From NCBI GenBank assembly GCA_945903685.1, contig CAMDOQ010000002.1:1-48228 (forward strand): 48,228 nt of DNA, given 5' to 3'. The stretch comes from Rhizobium sp. Q54. Its GTDB lineage: Bacteria > Pseudomonadota > Alphaproteobacteria > SHVV01. This document shows, in pieces, positions 18,610 through 26,982 of the stretch. A program made the translations under genes and the position numbers. A model generated the notes under the pieces. That model did not search any database and was not told the origin of the DNA. It saw nothing but the letters and a program-made list of their open reading frames with translations. Positions within the stretch are counted from its first letter, which is position 1, and the number at the start of each line of letters is the position of its first letter.

Positions 18610-19419
18610 ATGAGTCTTGAAATCAAGCGTCTCGCCGGCTCGTTTGGCGTCGAGGTGAGCGGCATCGACTTGAACGGCGAGATCGGCGCCAATCTGTTCC
18701 GCACCATCCATCAGGCCTGGCTCGACCATGACGGCGTCATGGTGGTGCGCGACCAACGGTTGACGCCGGCAAGCCAACTCGCCTTCGCCAGTCGGTTCGG
18801 CACCGTACGGACGCCCGATCCGCCCGAGTTCGGGCTGCCCGATTACCCGATGGTCTATTCCTCGGCGTTCGACGTCGCCGACGCACCCAAGCTCCTCGAT
18901 TTCACCCAGACCGGCGCCGCTTGGCATTCCGACTATGCCTACGAGACCGAGTGGGCCGGCGCCTCGCTCCTCTACGTGCGGGCGATGCCCCCCAAGGGCG
19001 GCGACATCCTGTTCGCCGATCTCTACGCCGCCTACGACGCGCTGTCGGCGTCGATGCGGGCGTTCCTGGCGCCGCTCAAGGCGGTGCAGCGGCCGGTGCC
19101 GATCCGGCGGCACGACGACGAGGGAGATCCTGCCGCCGTCCACCCGATGGTGCGCACGCACCCCGAGACCGGCCGCCAAGCGCTGTATGTGAGTCCAGGC
19201 TTCACCACCGAAATCGTCGGGCTCGCGCCGGCGGAGAGCGAAGCGCTGCTCAAGTTCCTGGCCGCGCATTGCACCCAGCCCCAGTTCGTGCTGCGCCACC
19301 ACTGGGTGCCGGGCGATCTCGTGGTGTGGGACAACCGTTGCAACCTGCACTATGCGCTCGGCGATTATAGCGGTGGCGGGCGCGTCGACTTCCAACGCGT
19401 CGCCGTCAACGGAGGATGA
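18610..19419 (+). CDS. TauD/TfdA family dioxygenase (copy 2)
   Basis: IKRLAGSFGVEVSGIDL...AAWHSDYAYET (HxD)...MVRTHPETGRQALYVSPGFTTEIVG...WDNRCNLHYALGDYSGGGR. Confidence 0.93.
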   Translation: MSLEIKRLAGSFGVEVSGIDLNGEIGANLFRTIHQAWLDHDGVMVVRDQRLTPASQLAFASRFGTVRTPDPPEFGLPDYPMVYSSAFDVADAPKLLDFTQTGAAWHSDYAYETEWAGASLLYVRAMPPKGGDILFADLYAAYDALSASMRAFLAPLKAVQRPVPIRRHDDEGDPAAVHPMVRTHPETGRQALYVSPGFTTEIVGLAPAESEALLKFLAAHCTQPQFVLRHHWVPGDLVVWDNRCNLHYALGDYSGGGRVDFQRVAVNGG

Positions 19420-19423
19420 CGCG

Positions 19424-19721
19424 ATGACCATGACAATTCGCCGGCTCATTCGGCGCTGAGGTGACGGGCGTCGACCTCCACGGGCTTGGCGATAACGCCT
19501 TCAACGCGATCTACCAGGCGTGGCTCGACCACGACGGAATCATGGTGATCCGCAGCCAGGGGCTTGCGGTCGCCGACCAGGTCGCGTTCGCCGCCCGCTT
19601 CGGTACGGTGCTCGACCCCGATCCGGTCGAACGCGGCCATCCCGACGCACCCAAGGCCTATCGGGTCGACTACGCCGGCGGCGGTCGCGTCACCTTCCAC
19701 CGCGTCAGCGTATCCGGCTGA
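19424..19721 (+). pseudogene. Degenerate TauD/TfdA dioxygenase (copy 3): N-terminal frameshift plus large in-frame internal deletion
   Basis: ATGACCATGACAATTCGC then a frame change into GSFGAEVTGVDL; N-terminal about 75 codons fused at YRVDYAGGGRVTFHRVSVSG, with no HxD or catalytic core. Confidence 0.85.
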
Positions 19722-19747
19722 CTTCATCCAGACCTGGAGAAACGCCC

Positions 19748-20056
19748 ATGAGTTCCGTGAGCCTGTTCATCGCCTACAAGACGCACCCAGGAAAACGCGC
19801 CGACCTGTTGCGTGCGATGGAGAACTTCGTGAAGCCCGAGGTCACCAAGAACCCGGGCGTGCTCGCGTTCTTCATCTGCACCGACGACAAGGATCCCGAT
19901 ACGGTGCGGTTGTTCGAACTCTACGCCGACCGTGCCGCGCTCGATGGCGTCGGTAAGGCGCCGTGGCTCGCCGCCTACAATGCCGCGATCAAGCCGCTGC
20001 TGGTGCAGCCGGGCGAGGTCGCGATCGCGACCAAGTCGTGGCAGAAGAGCGACTGA
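19748..20056 (+). CDS. Antibiotic biosynthesis monooxygenase (ABM)/quinol monooxygenase-like small protein
   Basis: SLFIAYKTHPGKRADLLRAMENFVKPEVTKNPGVLAFFICTDDKDPDTVRLFELYADRAAL. Confidence 0.8.
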   Translation: MSSVSLFIAYKTHPGKRADLLRAMENFVKPEVTKNPGVLAFFICTDDKDPDTVRLFELYADRAALDGVGKAPWLAAYNAAIKPLLVQPGEVAIATKSWQKSD

Positions 20057-20136
20057 CGCCCGGTTGTGTTGCAACGGTCTCGGCGCGGGCGCACAATCTT
20101 CGTATGCGGCCGTTCGGTCGCTCAGGGAGGAAACAC

Positions 20137-21156
20137 ATGACGTTCATGCGGCGATTGACTGCGGGCGCGCTCGGTGCGGCCGCGGGTTTGGTGTTCGCGG
20201 CCGGAGCCGCCGAGGCGCAGGCGCCAACCGCCGGCCTTTCGAGCTTCCCCGGTCCCTCGATCAGCGCCCATCCGATGGCGATCATCAAGGCGCAGAAGCT
20301 CGACGAAAAGAACGGCTGGAACCTCGATTGGCAGATCCGCACGACCTTCACGCCGTGGGTCAACGACTACCTGTCCGGCGCCTATCACGGCCTCCACTTC
20401 TCGGGCATCAACTACCTCGTCACCAACTACAACAAGGGCGCGCCGATCCGGATCGTCGGCGCCTCGGCCACGTATCCGTGGCCGCTGATCGTCAAGGCCA
20501 ATGCCGGCGTCAACTCGCTCAAGGATCTCAAGGGCAAGAAGGTCGGCGTACCGAAAGCCTCCTACATTTGGGCGTATTTGCGCGCGATCATGGTGCGCGA
20601 TGGGCTCGACCCCGACAAGGACCTCAAGGTCGACAACATCGACATCCTGCAGGCGATTCAGCTGGTCGAGCGCGGCGACTTCGACGCCGCAATGCCGCTG
20701 CTCGAGCACACCATTGCGCTCGAGAAGAACCAGCCCGGCGCCTACAAAGTGCTTATGTTCCCCGATCAGGAAGTCGCCAAGATGCTCGGGCGCGAGCGCA
20801 TGTACCAGGTGCTGACCATGCGCGCCGACTGGCTCGCCGCCAACAAGGGCGGAGGCGCTAAGGTGCTGAAGACCTTGGCCGAAGCGCAGACGTTCGTGGA
20901 CAAGGACGTGCCGGCGGCGATCAAAGTGCTCGAGCCCAAGACGGCCGTCTCCGGCGGCCAAGGGTCGGGCGGGGCGGCGCTAGAGCCCTACATCATCGAG
21001 GCGATGTACAAGAACGGGTTCCACGGGCGCAAGATGTCGTGGTACGGCATCCCGGCCAAGGACCTGCTGGTGCAGCTCAAGGCCGAGATGAAGCTCTATT
21101 TGGATGCCGGCATGATCGACAAGCTGCCGGACGACGGCATCTTCCACATCGAGTAG
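20137..21156 (+). CDS. ABC transporter substrate-binding protein, SsuA/TauA/NMT1-like
   Basis: Signal peptide ...LGAAAGLVFAAGAAEAQA; LKDLKGKKVGVPKASYIWAYLRAIM; GGGAGG-type SD upstream. Confidence 0.85.
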   Translation: MTFMRRLTAGALGAAAGLVFAAGAAEAQAPTAGLSSFPGPSISAHPMAIIKAQKLDEKNGWNLDWQIRTTFTPWVNDYLSGAYHGLHFSGINYLVTNYNKGAPIRIVGASATYPWPLIVKANAGVNSLKDLKGKKVGVPKASYIWAYLRAIMVRDGLDPDKDLKVDNIDILQAIQLVERGDFDAAMPLLEHTIALEKNQPGAYKVLMFPDQEVAKMLGRERMYQVLTMRADWLAANKGGGAKVLKTLAEAQTFVDKDVPAAIKVLEPKTAVSGGQGSGGAALEPYIIEAMYKNGFHGRKMSWYGIPAKDLLVQLKAEMKLYLDAGMIDKLPDDGIFHIE

Positions 21157-21165
21157 CGAACGGCG

Positions 21166-21549
21166 TTAGCGCCGGCGGGCGCGGCGGCGCGGCTTCCGGC
21201 TGGCCGGCGCCGCCCGCCGCCTCGGCTTGGCGAGGTCGGCGACGACTTCGATTTCCATGAGCCAGGCCGGGTTCGGCATCGCCTGGACGATCATGCCGGT
21301 CGCGGCTTGGTCGTCATTCGTCATGTACCGAGCGCGCACCGTGCGGTACGCGAGAAGCTGACTGCGGTCGGTAAAATAAACGCTGATCTTGACCACGTCG
21401 GCGAAGCTGCCGCCGGCCTCGGCGAGCACGCCCTTGAGGTTCTCGAACACCTGGACGAGTTGCGCTTCCGCATCGTTGGTCCCGACCGACTCGTCGGCCG
21501 CGTTCTTGGCGACTTGGCCGGAGACGAACAGCAGCCCGCCATGGGTCAA
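21166..21549 (-). CDS. RidA family protein (N-terminus unclear)
   Basis: LTHGGLLFVSGQVAKNAADESVGTNDAEAQLVQVFENLKGVLAEAGGSFADVVKISVYFTD; reading frame continues upstream with HHSTRAVHPTQGYVHGV but has no standard start. Confidence 0.82.
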   Translation of the reverse strand: MTHGGLLFVSGQVAKNAADESVGTNDAEAQLVQVFENLKGVLAEAGGSFADVVKISVYFTDRSQLLAYRTVRARYMTNDDQAATGMIVQAMPNPAWLMEIEVVADLAKPRRRAAPASRKPRRRARRR

Positions 21550-21603
21550 GACGCCGTGGACGTAACCTTGGGTCGGGTGGACCGCGCGGGTCGAATGATG
21601 CGT

Positions 21604-22497
21604 TTAGCCATGCGGGTGACTCGGTTCGGCGCGCGGCCACACGCGCGGGAATACAGGATGACGCGGGTCGTCGGGAAAGGGATCGCCGTGCTTGAGGCCG
21701 GCGTCGACCGGCGGTTTGATCACGAGTTTGGTCTTGCGTTCGTAATAGAGCGCGTCGTCGCCGGCAAAGCGGTAACCGATCGCACGGCGGCGGCCGGCAG
21801 TGGCATTACCCGGCGCGCCGTGCGCCGTACGCAGGTTCGAGACGATCGCGTCCCCCGGCGCCGTCTCGAACCAGACGATGTCGTAGCGGTCGCGGTTGGT
21901 GCCGATGTCGGGGAGCGGCGGGCGATGGCGGCCTTCGTCCTCGCCGTCGGCGATCCCGGCGTCGCCTTTGAGATAGCCGTGGCGGTCCGGATCGCCCGCG
22001 GTCACCGCGCGGTGGAGCGGCCAGCGATGCGAGCCGCGCACCCACTCGACGGCGCCGCTTTCGTGCGTGACGTGGTCGAGCGGGAGCCAAATCCCGCAGG
22101 TCTGCGTGCCGTCGAGGTTGATCGCGGGCTGGTCCTGGTGCCAGATCGTCGGCGTCGAGGTGTGCGGCTCCTTGACCAACAGGAAGTCGAACACCAGATT
22201 GGCGCGGCGCGAACGCATCATGCGCGCGGCGAGCGGGGCGAGCGGCGAATCGAACGCAAACGCACGGAAGTCCGCGCTGAAGCGCCACAGCCAATTGTCG
22301 TAGACGAAACGGCCGGTGTCGCCGGCGCGACCGAGCTCGGCGCCGTGGGTCGACGGATGCCCGAGTACCCAGTCGAGCGCCGTGCGCCTGCGCGCGATCC
22401 AGTCAGGGTCGATCACTCCAGCGAGATGAACGACCCCGTCGCGTTCGAACGCCTCGACATCGGCGTCCGTAATCGGTCGCAGCGACGTCCGGTTCAC
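21604..22497 (-). CDS. Phytanoyl-CoA dioxygenase (PhyH) family protein
   Basis: AFERDGVVHLAGVIDPDWI...TSTPTIWHQDQPAINLDG (HxD)...GDAIVSNLRTAHGAPGNAT; GTG start at 22497 assumed. Confidence 0.88.
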   Translation of the reverse strand: MNRTSLRPITDADVEAFERDGVVHLAGVIDPDWIARRRTALDWVLGHPSTHGAELGRAGDTGRFVYDNWLWRFSADFRAFAFDSPLAPLAARMMRSRRANLVFDFLLVKEPHTSTPTIWHQDQPAINLDGTQTCGIWLPLDHVTHESGAVEWVRGSHRWPLHRAVTAGDPDRHGYLKGDAGIADGEDEGRHRPPLPDIGTNRDRYDIVWFETAPGDAIVSNLRTAHGAPGNATAGRRRAIGYRFAGDDALYYERKTKLVIKPPVDAGLKHGDPFPDDPRHPVFPRVWPRAEPSHPHG

Positions 22498-22580
22498 GGC
22501 GCAACCCTCCCGTCTCGCCTTTTCCCCCGCGATCATACACGGTTTAGGTTAGCGTCGGTCAGCGGCGATCGGAGGAAGTT

Positions 22581-23345
22581 ATGGATTCCACGCGGTACAA
22601 GGCCAAGGTCGTGTTCATCTCCGGCGCCGGCTCCGGCATCGGCAACGCCGCCGCCAAGCGGATCGCGGCCGAAGGCGGCACGGTCGTGTGCGGGCTCCTG
22701 AACGAAAGCCAGCGGCCGGCAATCGGCAACCTCGACGGTCACGTTCTCGACGTGGCGCGGGCCGAGAGTTGGGACGAGGTGCTGGCGCGGGTGATCGCCC
22801 GCCATGGCGGGCTCGATGGGCTGGTGAACTGCGCCGCGATCCTCCGGAGCGGCGCGGTCGAAGAGACCACGCTCACAACCTGGGATGAAGTCATTGCCGT
22901 CAATCTGACCGGCTCGTTCCTCGGCTGTCAGAAAGCGTGGCCGCATCTGAAGCGTCGCGGCGGCGGCGCGATCGTCAATCTCGCGTCCCTGAACGGTATT
23001 CGCGGCTTGGCCCGCGCGGTCGCCTATGCAACCTCCAAGGGCGGGATCGTCGCCATGACAATGACGCTCGCGCTCGAGGGCGCGCGCGACCAGATTCGCG
23101 TCAACTGCATCTGCCCCGGCACCATCGACACGCCGATGGTCGAGACCGCCTACCGGCGCACCGCCGACCCGGCCGCCGCCGCCCAAGCGGCGGCCGACCG
23201 CCACCCGGTGGGCCGCGTCGGTACGCCCGAGGAAGTCGCGGCGCTGATCGCCTACCTCGCGAGCGATGAAGCCCGGTTTATGACCGGCCAGGCGATCGCG
23301 CTCGACGGCGGTCGCTCGATCGACGGCGGCAAGAGCGCGCGCTAG
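22581..23345 (+). CDS. SDR family oxidoreductase
   Basis: VVFISGAGSGIGNAAAKRIA...LVNCAAILRSG...AYATSKGGIVAMTMTLALE...VNCICPGTIDTPM...GQAIALDGGRS. Confidence 0.94.
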   Translation: MDSTRYKAKVVFISGAGSGIGNAAAKRIAAEGGTVVCGLLNESQRPAIGNLDGHVLDVARAESWDEVLARVIARHGGLDGLVNCAAILRSGAVEETTLTTWDEVIAVNLTGSFLGCQKAWPHLKRRGGGAIVNLASLNGIRGLARAVAYATSKGGIVAMTMTLALEGARDQIRVNCICPGTIDTPMVETAYRRTADPAAAAQAAADRHPVGRVGTPEEVAALIAYLASDEARFMTGQAIALDGGRSIDGGKSAR

Positions 23346-23384
23346 TACTCGGAATCACAGATTGATGACCGAGCGTGCGTTCGA

Positions 23385-23451
23385 AGAAGCCCTCGTCCTG
23401 AGCCCGTCGAAGGACGAAGGCCCTCATGGTCGACACGCTCACCATGAGGGC
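23385..23451. repeat. REP-like double inverted repeat between convergent genes; possible bidirectional terminator
   Basis: cgtcct...aggacg followed by gccctcatggt-cgacacgctc-accatgagggc (11-bp perfect stem, 23420-23451). Confidence 0.6.
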
Positions 23452-23504
23452 TTAACGCAGAGCGGCCGCCCGACTCACGTTTCCGCGATAGCCGGTACTA
23501 GCTC

Positions 23505-25271
23505 CTAGCCCGCCGTCTGCGTCGCACGCCTGGCTGCCGTCGCGGTGCGGTCGATCGCGAGCGACTCGTCCATGACCGACCCACACAGCACGACGCCGTA
23601 GATCTCGGCCGCCCGCTCGAGCGTCTCCCAGCCGCGTCGCACGTCGGCCAGGACGCGCTCGGGCTCGCGCGCGAACGGGTCGCCGAAACCGCCGCCGCCG
23701 GCGTTGACGAACCGGATCGTTTCGCCGGCCGCGAGCTCGGTCCGCGCCATGCCCGCGAGTTTGGTCGCGCAGCCATCGCGCCCGATCTTGAAGTGCGCTG
23801 CGGCCAGGCCGTCGGCGCCGCCGCGGGCGCCCTGGGCCGGATGGACCTGGCTGTCGGACGCCGTCACGACGGTCAGCGTATCGCGGCGCGGACCGTAGGC
23901 GACGTCGGAGGCTGGCGCACCGCGCCGCCGCCCGGCCCCACCCGAGCAAGGGCGCAGGCGCTGGTGCCGGATCAAGACCGGCGCCTTGAGCTCAGCCAAC
24001 TCGACGCTTTCGGTATAGATCATGCCGCCGCCGCAGGGGATGCCGTAGGTGATCCAGCCGTCGGCGCGAGGTCCGGCCGGGCCGCCGTTCACGATCACCT
24101 GGATCTGGCTCACGAACGGGCGGTTGGTGCGGAAATCGGTACCCGAGATCGCCGCGTTCTTGCCGGTACCGCCGTGGGCGAGGCCGTGGTTCGCGGAAAG
24201 CGCGGCGAACGCCGACTGCACGGCGTTGATCAGGCGATCGGCCAGATTGGTGGTCGCGAGCGAACACGAATGCGGGAACTTGGGTCGCCCGACGATGCAG
24301 CCGTCGCGCAAATGGATCGCGACGCGGCGGAACGAGCCGGCGTTCCGCGGCAGATCGGGGTCCAGGCAATTGAAGATACCGATCATCGCGTTGGCCCGCG
24401 CCGCGGCCTCGGACTGGTTGATGCCCAGCGGCACGTTGTCGATGTTGTCGCGAAGATCGACGTCGATCCGCCCGGCCTTGGGATCGATGTCGAGCGCGAC
24501 CTTGATCGGCACGCCGTCGGGCAAGAGCGGCGGGATCGGGTCGTGGACGATCGCAGCCTCGACGCGCGCCTTAGGCAGCGCCGCGATCGCCTGCACCATG
24601 CGCCGCTCAGAATAGTCGAACCACGCTTCGATAAAGGCGGCGATCGTCCGCCAACCGTATTTGGCGCAGAGCGCGATCAGCCGCCGCTCGCCGATCCTGG
24701 CCGCACCGAGCGCCGCGAGATAGTCGCCGTACCACTGATCGGGCACGCGGATGCGGGCACGGCCGATGCGGATCACATCGTCGACCGGGCGGTAGCCGCG
24801 CTCGACCCGGATGCACGGGAACACCAGCGCTCCTTCCTCGTAGATGTCGCGCGCGGCCGCATTCGAGGCCGAGGGCACGCTGTTGCCGATATCGGCCTGG
24901 TGCGCCTTGGCACAGGCGGTGAAGACGTGGCGGCCCTGAAAATACACCGGCACCAGGATGGTGTGGTCGGCGGCGTGGGTGTTGCCGAGATAGGGATCGT
25001 TGTGGAGAAAGGCATCGCCCCGCGCGAGGTCGGGGTGAAGGTCGCGCATCGAGCGGGTCTGAAGGTCGGAACCCAGGACATGGACCGGAATGCCCTCGGC
25101 CGCCGAGAGCAGGCGGTCGTCGGCGGTGGCGATGGTGCAACTGAAATCGCGGGCCGAGGCGATCACCGCGGAGCGGGCCGCGCGTAGGAGCGTGTTCGAC
25201 ATCTCGCGAACGATCGCGTCGAACCGGTTGGCAAGCACCGCGACCGTGATCGGGTCGAGGCGCGGCTTCAT
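23505..25271 (-). CDS. Hydantoinase B/oxoprolinase family protein
   Basis: MKPRLDPITVAVLANRFDAIVREMSNTLLRAARSAVI...GDAFLHNDPYLGNTHAADHTILVPVY...NAGGGGFGDPFAREPERVLADV. Confidence 0.93.
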   Translation of the reverse strand: MKPRLDPITVAVLANRFDAIVREMSNTLLRAARSAVIASARDFSCTIATADDRLLSAAEGIPVHVLGSDLQTRSMRDLHPDLARGDAFLHNDPYLGNTHAADHTILVPVYFQGRHVFTACAKAHQADIGNSVPSASNAAARDIYEEGALVFPCIRVERGYRPVDDVIRIGRARIRVPDQWYGDYLAALGAARIGERRLIALCAKYGWRTIAAFIEAWFDYSERRMVQAIAALPKARVEAAIVHDPIPPLLPDGVPIKVALDIDPKAGRIDVDLRDNIDNVPLGINQSEAAARANAMIGIFNCLDPDLPRNAGSFRRVAIHLRDGCIVGRPKFPHSCSLATTNLADRLINAVQSAFAALSANHGLAHGGTGKNAAISGTDFRTNRPFVSQIQVIVNGGPAGPRADGWITYGIPCGGGMIYTESVELAELKAPVLIRHQRLRPCSGGAGRRRGAPASDVAYGPRRDTLTVVTASDSQVHPAQGARGGADGLAAAHFKIGRDGCATKLAGMARTELAAGETIRFVNAGGGGFGDPFAREPERVLADVRRGWETLERAAEIYGVVLCGSVMDESLAIDRTATAARRATQTAG

Positions 25272-26956
25272 GCCGCTTTCGCCCCGCGCAAGAGCTTGCC
25301 CGGCAATTTGTCGCCGGCCTGGACCACGGCCTCGCCGTTTCGCCGCACGATCCGGCCGTTGACGATCACGGCGTCGATCCCGAACGCGTCGACGACCACC
25401 CGCGGCGCGCCGGCCGGCAGGTCGTTGACGCGGCGGAGCTTGCTGGCACCGATGGTCTTGGGGTCGAACACGACGATATCGGCCGCCATGCCGGTTGCGA
25501 GCTTGCCGCGATCGGTCAAGCCCATCACCTCCGCCGGGCGGGCAGTCAGCATCCATACGGCCTGCTCGAGCTTGAGCACGCCGGTCTCGCGCACCCAATG
25601 CTGCATGATGTGGGTCGTATAGTTGGCGTTGCAGAGCTGGCTCGCGTGCGCACCGGCATCCGAGAACGCGACCACGCCGACCGGGTCGTTCAAGATCTCC
25701 CCGACTTCGGCGCGGTCGAAATTGACGACGTCGAGCCGAAAGCGGGCGTTCAGGTCCGACGCCAGGCTCAAGTCGAGCGCCAAATCGACCGGATCGAGCC
25801 CGCGCTCGGCCGCGACCGCGCCGAGCGTCCGTTCGGCGAGCGCGGGCTCGGTCGGTGCGTGCGTGATGACGGCACGCTCGGTCCAGTCGTTCAGGAGAAC
25901 ATCGAAGCCATCGAACACCAGCCCCTTGAAGCGGCGTCGGAATTCGAGGTCGCGATAGATCGCGAGGCGCCCGGCATGGTCGGTCTTGCGGGTGGCCGCG
26001 AACAGGTCGTTGCGGTCGAAGACGATCGGCGCATCGAACGTGAACTCGAACTGCTGCGGCTGCGGCGAGGTCTGCGGATAGACGCGCAAGCCACGCTCGA
26101 CCCGTTTGTGCGCCTCATCCAAAAAGCGCCGGTGCGAGCCGGGACCGTCGAGCCCGGCCAGGATCGCGGTCCAGGTGTAAGCCAAGTCGTACTTGCCGGC
26201 GAGCAGACTGAACACCTCGACCGCTTCGAGGCTTCCCGGGGAGTTCTGGAGTACGCGCCCGCCGCCGGCAGCCGCCGCCGCGACCAGCATCTCGACCTCG
26301 GTCCAGTCCGACAGCCGGCTCGGGATCGGGTGGCCGTCGTAGGCGAACTGGGTCTTGGTCATCGAGGTGGTAAAGCCGACCGCGCCGGCTTCGTTGGCCT
26401 CGCGCACGATCTTGGCCATCGCCTTGATCTCGTCCCGCGTCGCGTGGCGCTTGACCGCGTCCTCGCCCATCACCGTGATCCGGACCGGCGTATGGCCGAT
26501 ATAGGCGCCGACGTTGATCAGGATGCCGCGCTTCTCGATTGCGTCGAGGTAAGCCGGAAACGATTCGATCGGCCAGTCGGCGCGGACGCCGGTGCGGAGC
26601 GCCTCGAGGCTCATGCCCTCGACCCGCTCGAGCGTGCGCAGCATCAGGTCGCGCCTGTCGTTGGGCGTCGGCGCGATCGAGAAGCCGCAGTTCCCCATGA
26701 TCGCGGTGGTGACGCCGTGCCAGGGCGAGATCGAGAGCAGCGGATCCCACACGATCTGGGCGTCATAGTGGGTGTGGATGTCGATAAAACCGGGGCAGAC
26801 GACGCGGCCCTTGGCATCGATGGTAGCGCGCGCTTCGCCCGGTGCGCGCCCGAGCGCGACGATGCGGCCGTCCGCGACCGCAACATCCCCGGCGTAGCCC
26901 GGGCTTCCGGTGCCATCGACGATGGTTCCGCCGGTGATTTTCAGGTCGTAATGCAC
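25268..26956 (-). CDS. N-acyl-D-amino-acid deacylase/D-aminoacylase-like amidohydrolase
   Basis: MHYDLKITGGTIVDGTGSPGYAGDVAVADGRIVALG...VCPGFIDIHTHYDAQIVWDPLLSISPWHGVTTAIMGNCGFSIAP. Confidence 0.92.
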   Translation of the reverse strand: MHYDLKITGGTIVDGTGSPGYAGDVAVADGRIVALGRAPGEARATIDAKGRVVCPGFIDIHTHYDAQIVWDPLLSISPWHGVTTAIMGNCGFSIAPTPNDRRDLMLRTLERVEGMSLEALRTGVRADWPIESFPAYLDAIEKRGILINVGAYIGHTPVRITVMGEDAVKRHATRDEIKAMAKIVREANEAGAVGFTTSMTKTQFAYDGHPIPSRLSDWTEVEMLVAAAAAGGGRVLQNSPGSLEAVEVFSLLAGKYDLAYTWTAILAGLDGPGSHRRFLDEAHKRVERGLRVYPQTSPQPQQFEFTFDAPIVFDRNDLFAATRKTDHAGRLAIYRDLEFRRRFKGLVFDGFDVLLNDWTERAVITHAPTEPALAERTLGAVAAERGLDPVDLALDLSLASDLNARFRLDVVNFDRAEVGEILNDPVGVVAFSDAGAHASQLCNANYTTHIMQHWVRETGVLKLEQAVWMLTARPAEVMGLTDRGKLATGMAADIVVFDPKTIGASKLRRVNDLPAGAPRVVVDAFGIDAVIVNGRIVRRNGEAVVQAGDKLPGKLLRGAKAA

Positions 26957-26982
26957 GCGCCCCTCCCGGCCTGCGTCAGCGG

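Noticed and set aside
21307-25187. Two 464-aa plus-strand ORFs (21307-22701 and 23793-25187)
   Set aside because: Antisense to PhyH and HyuB genes that have clear family motifs; composition is that of a shadow frame.
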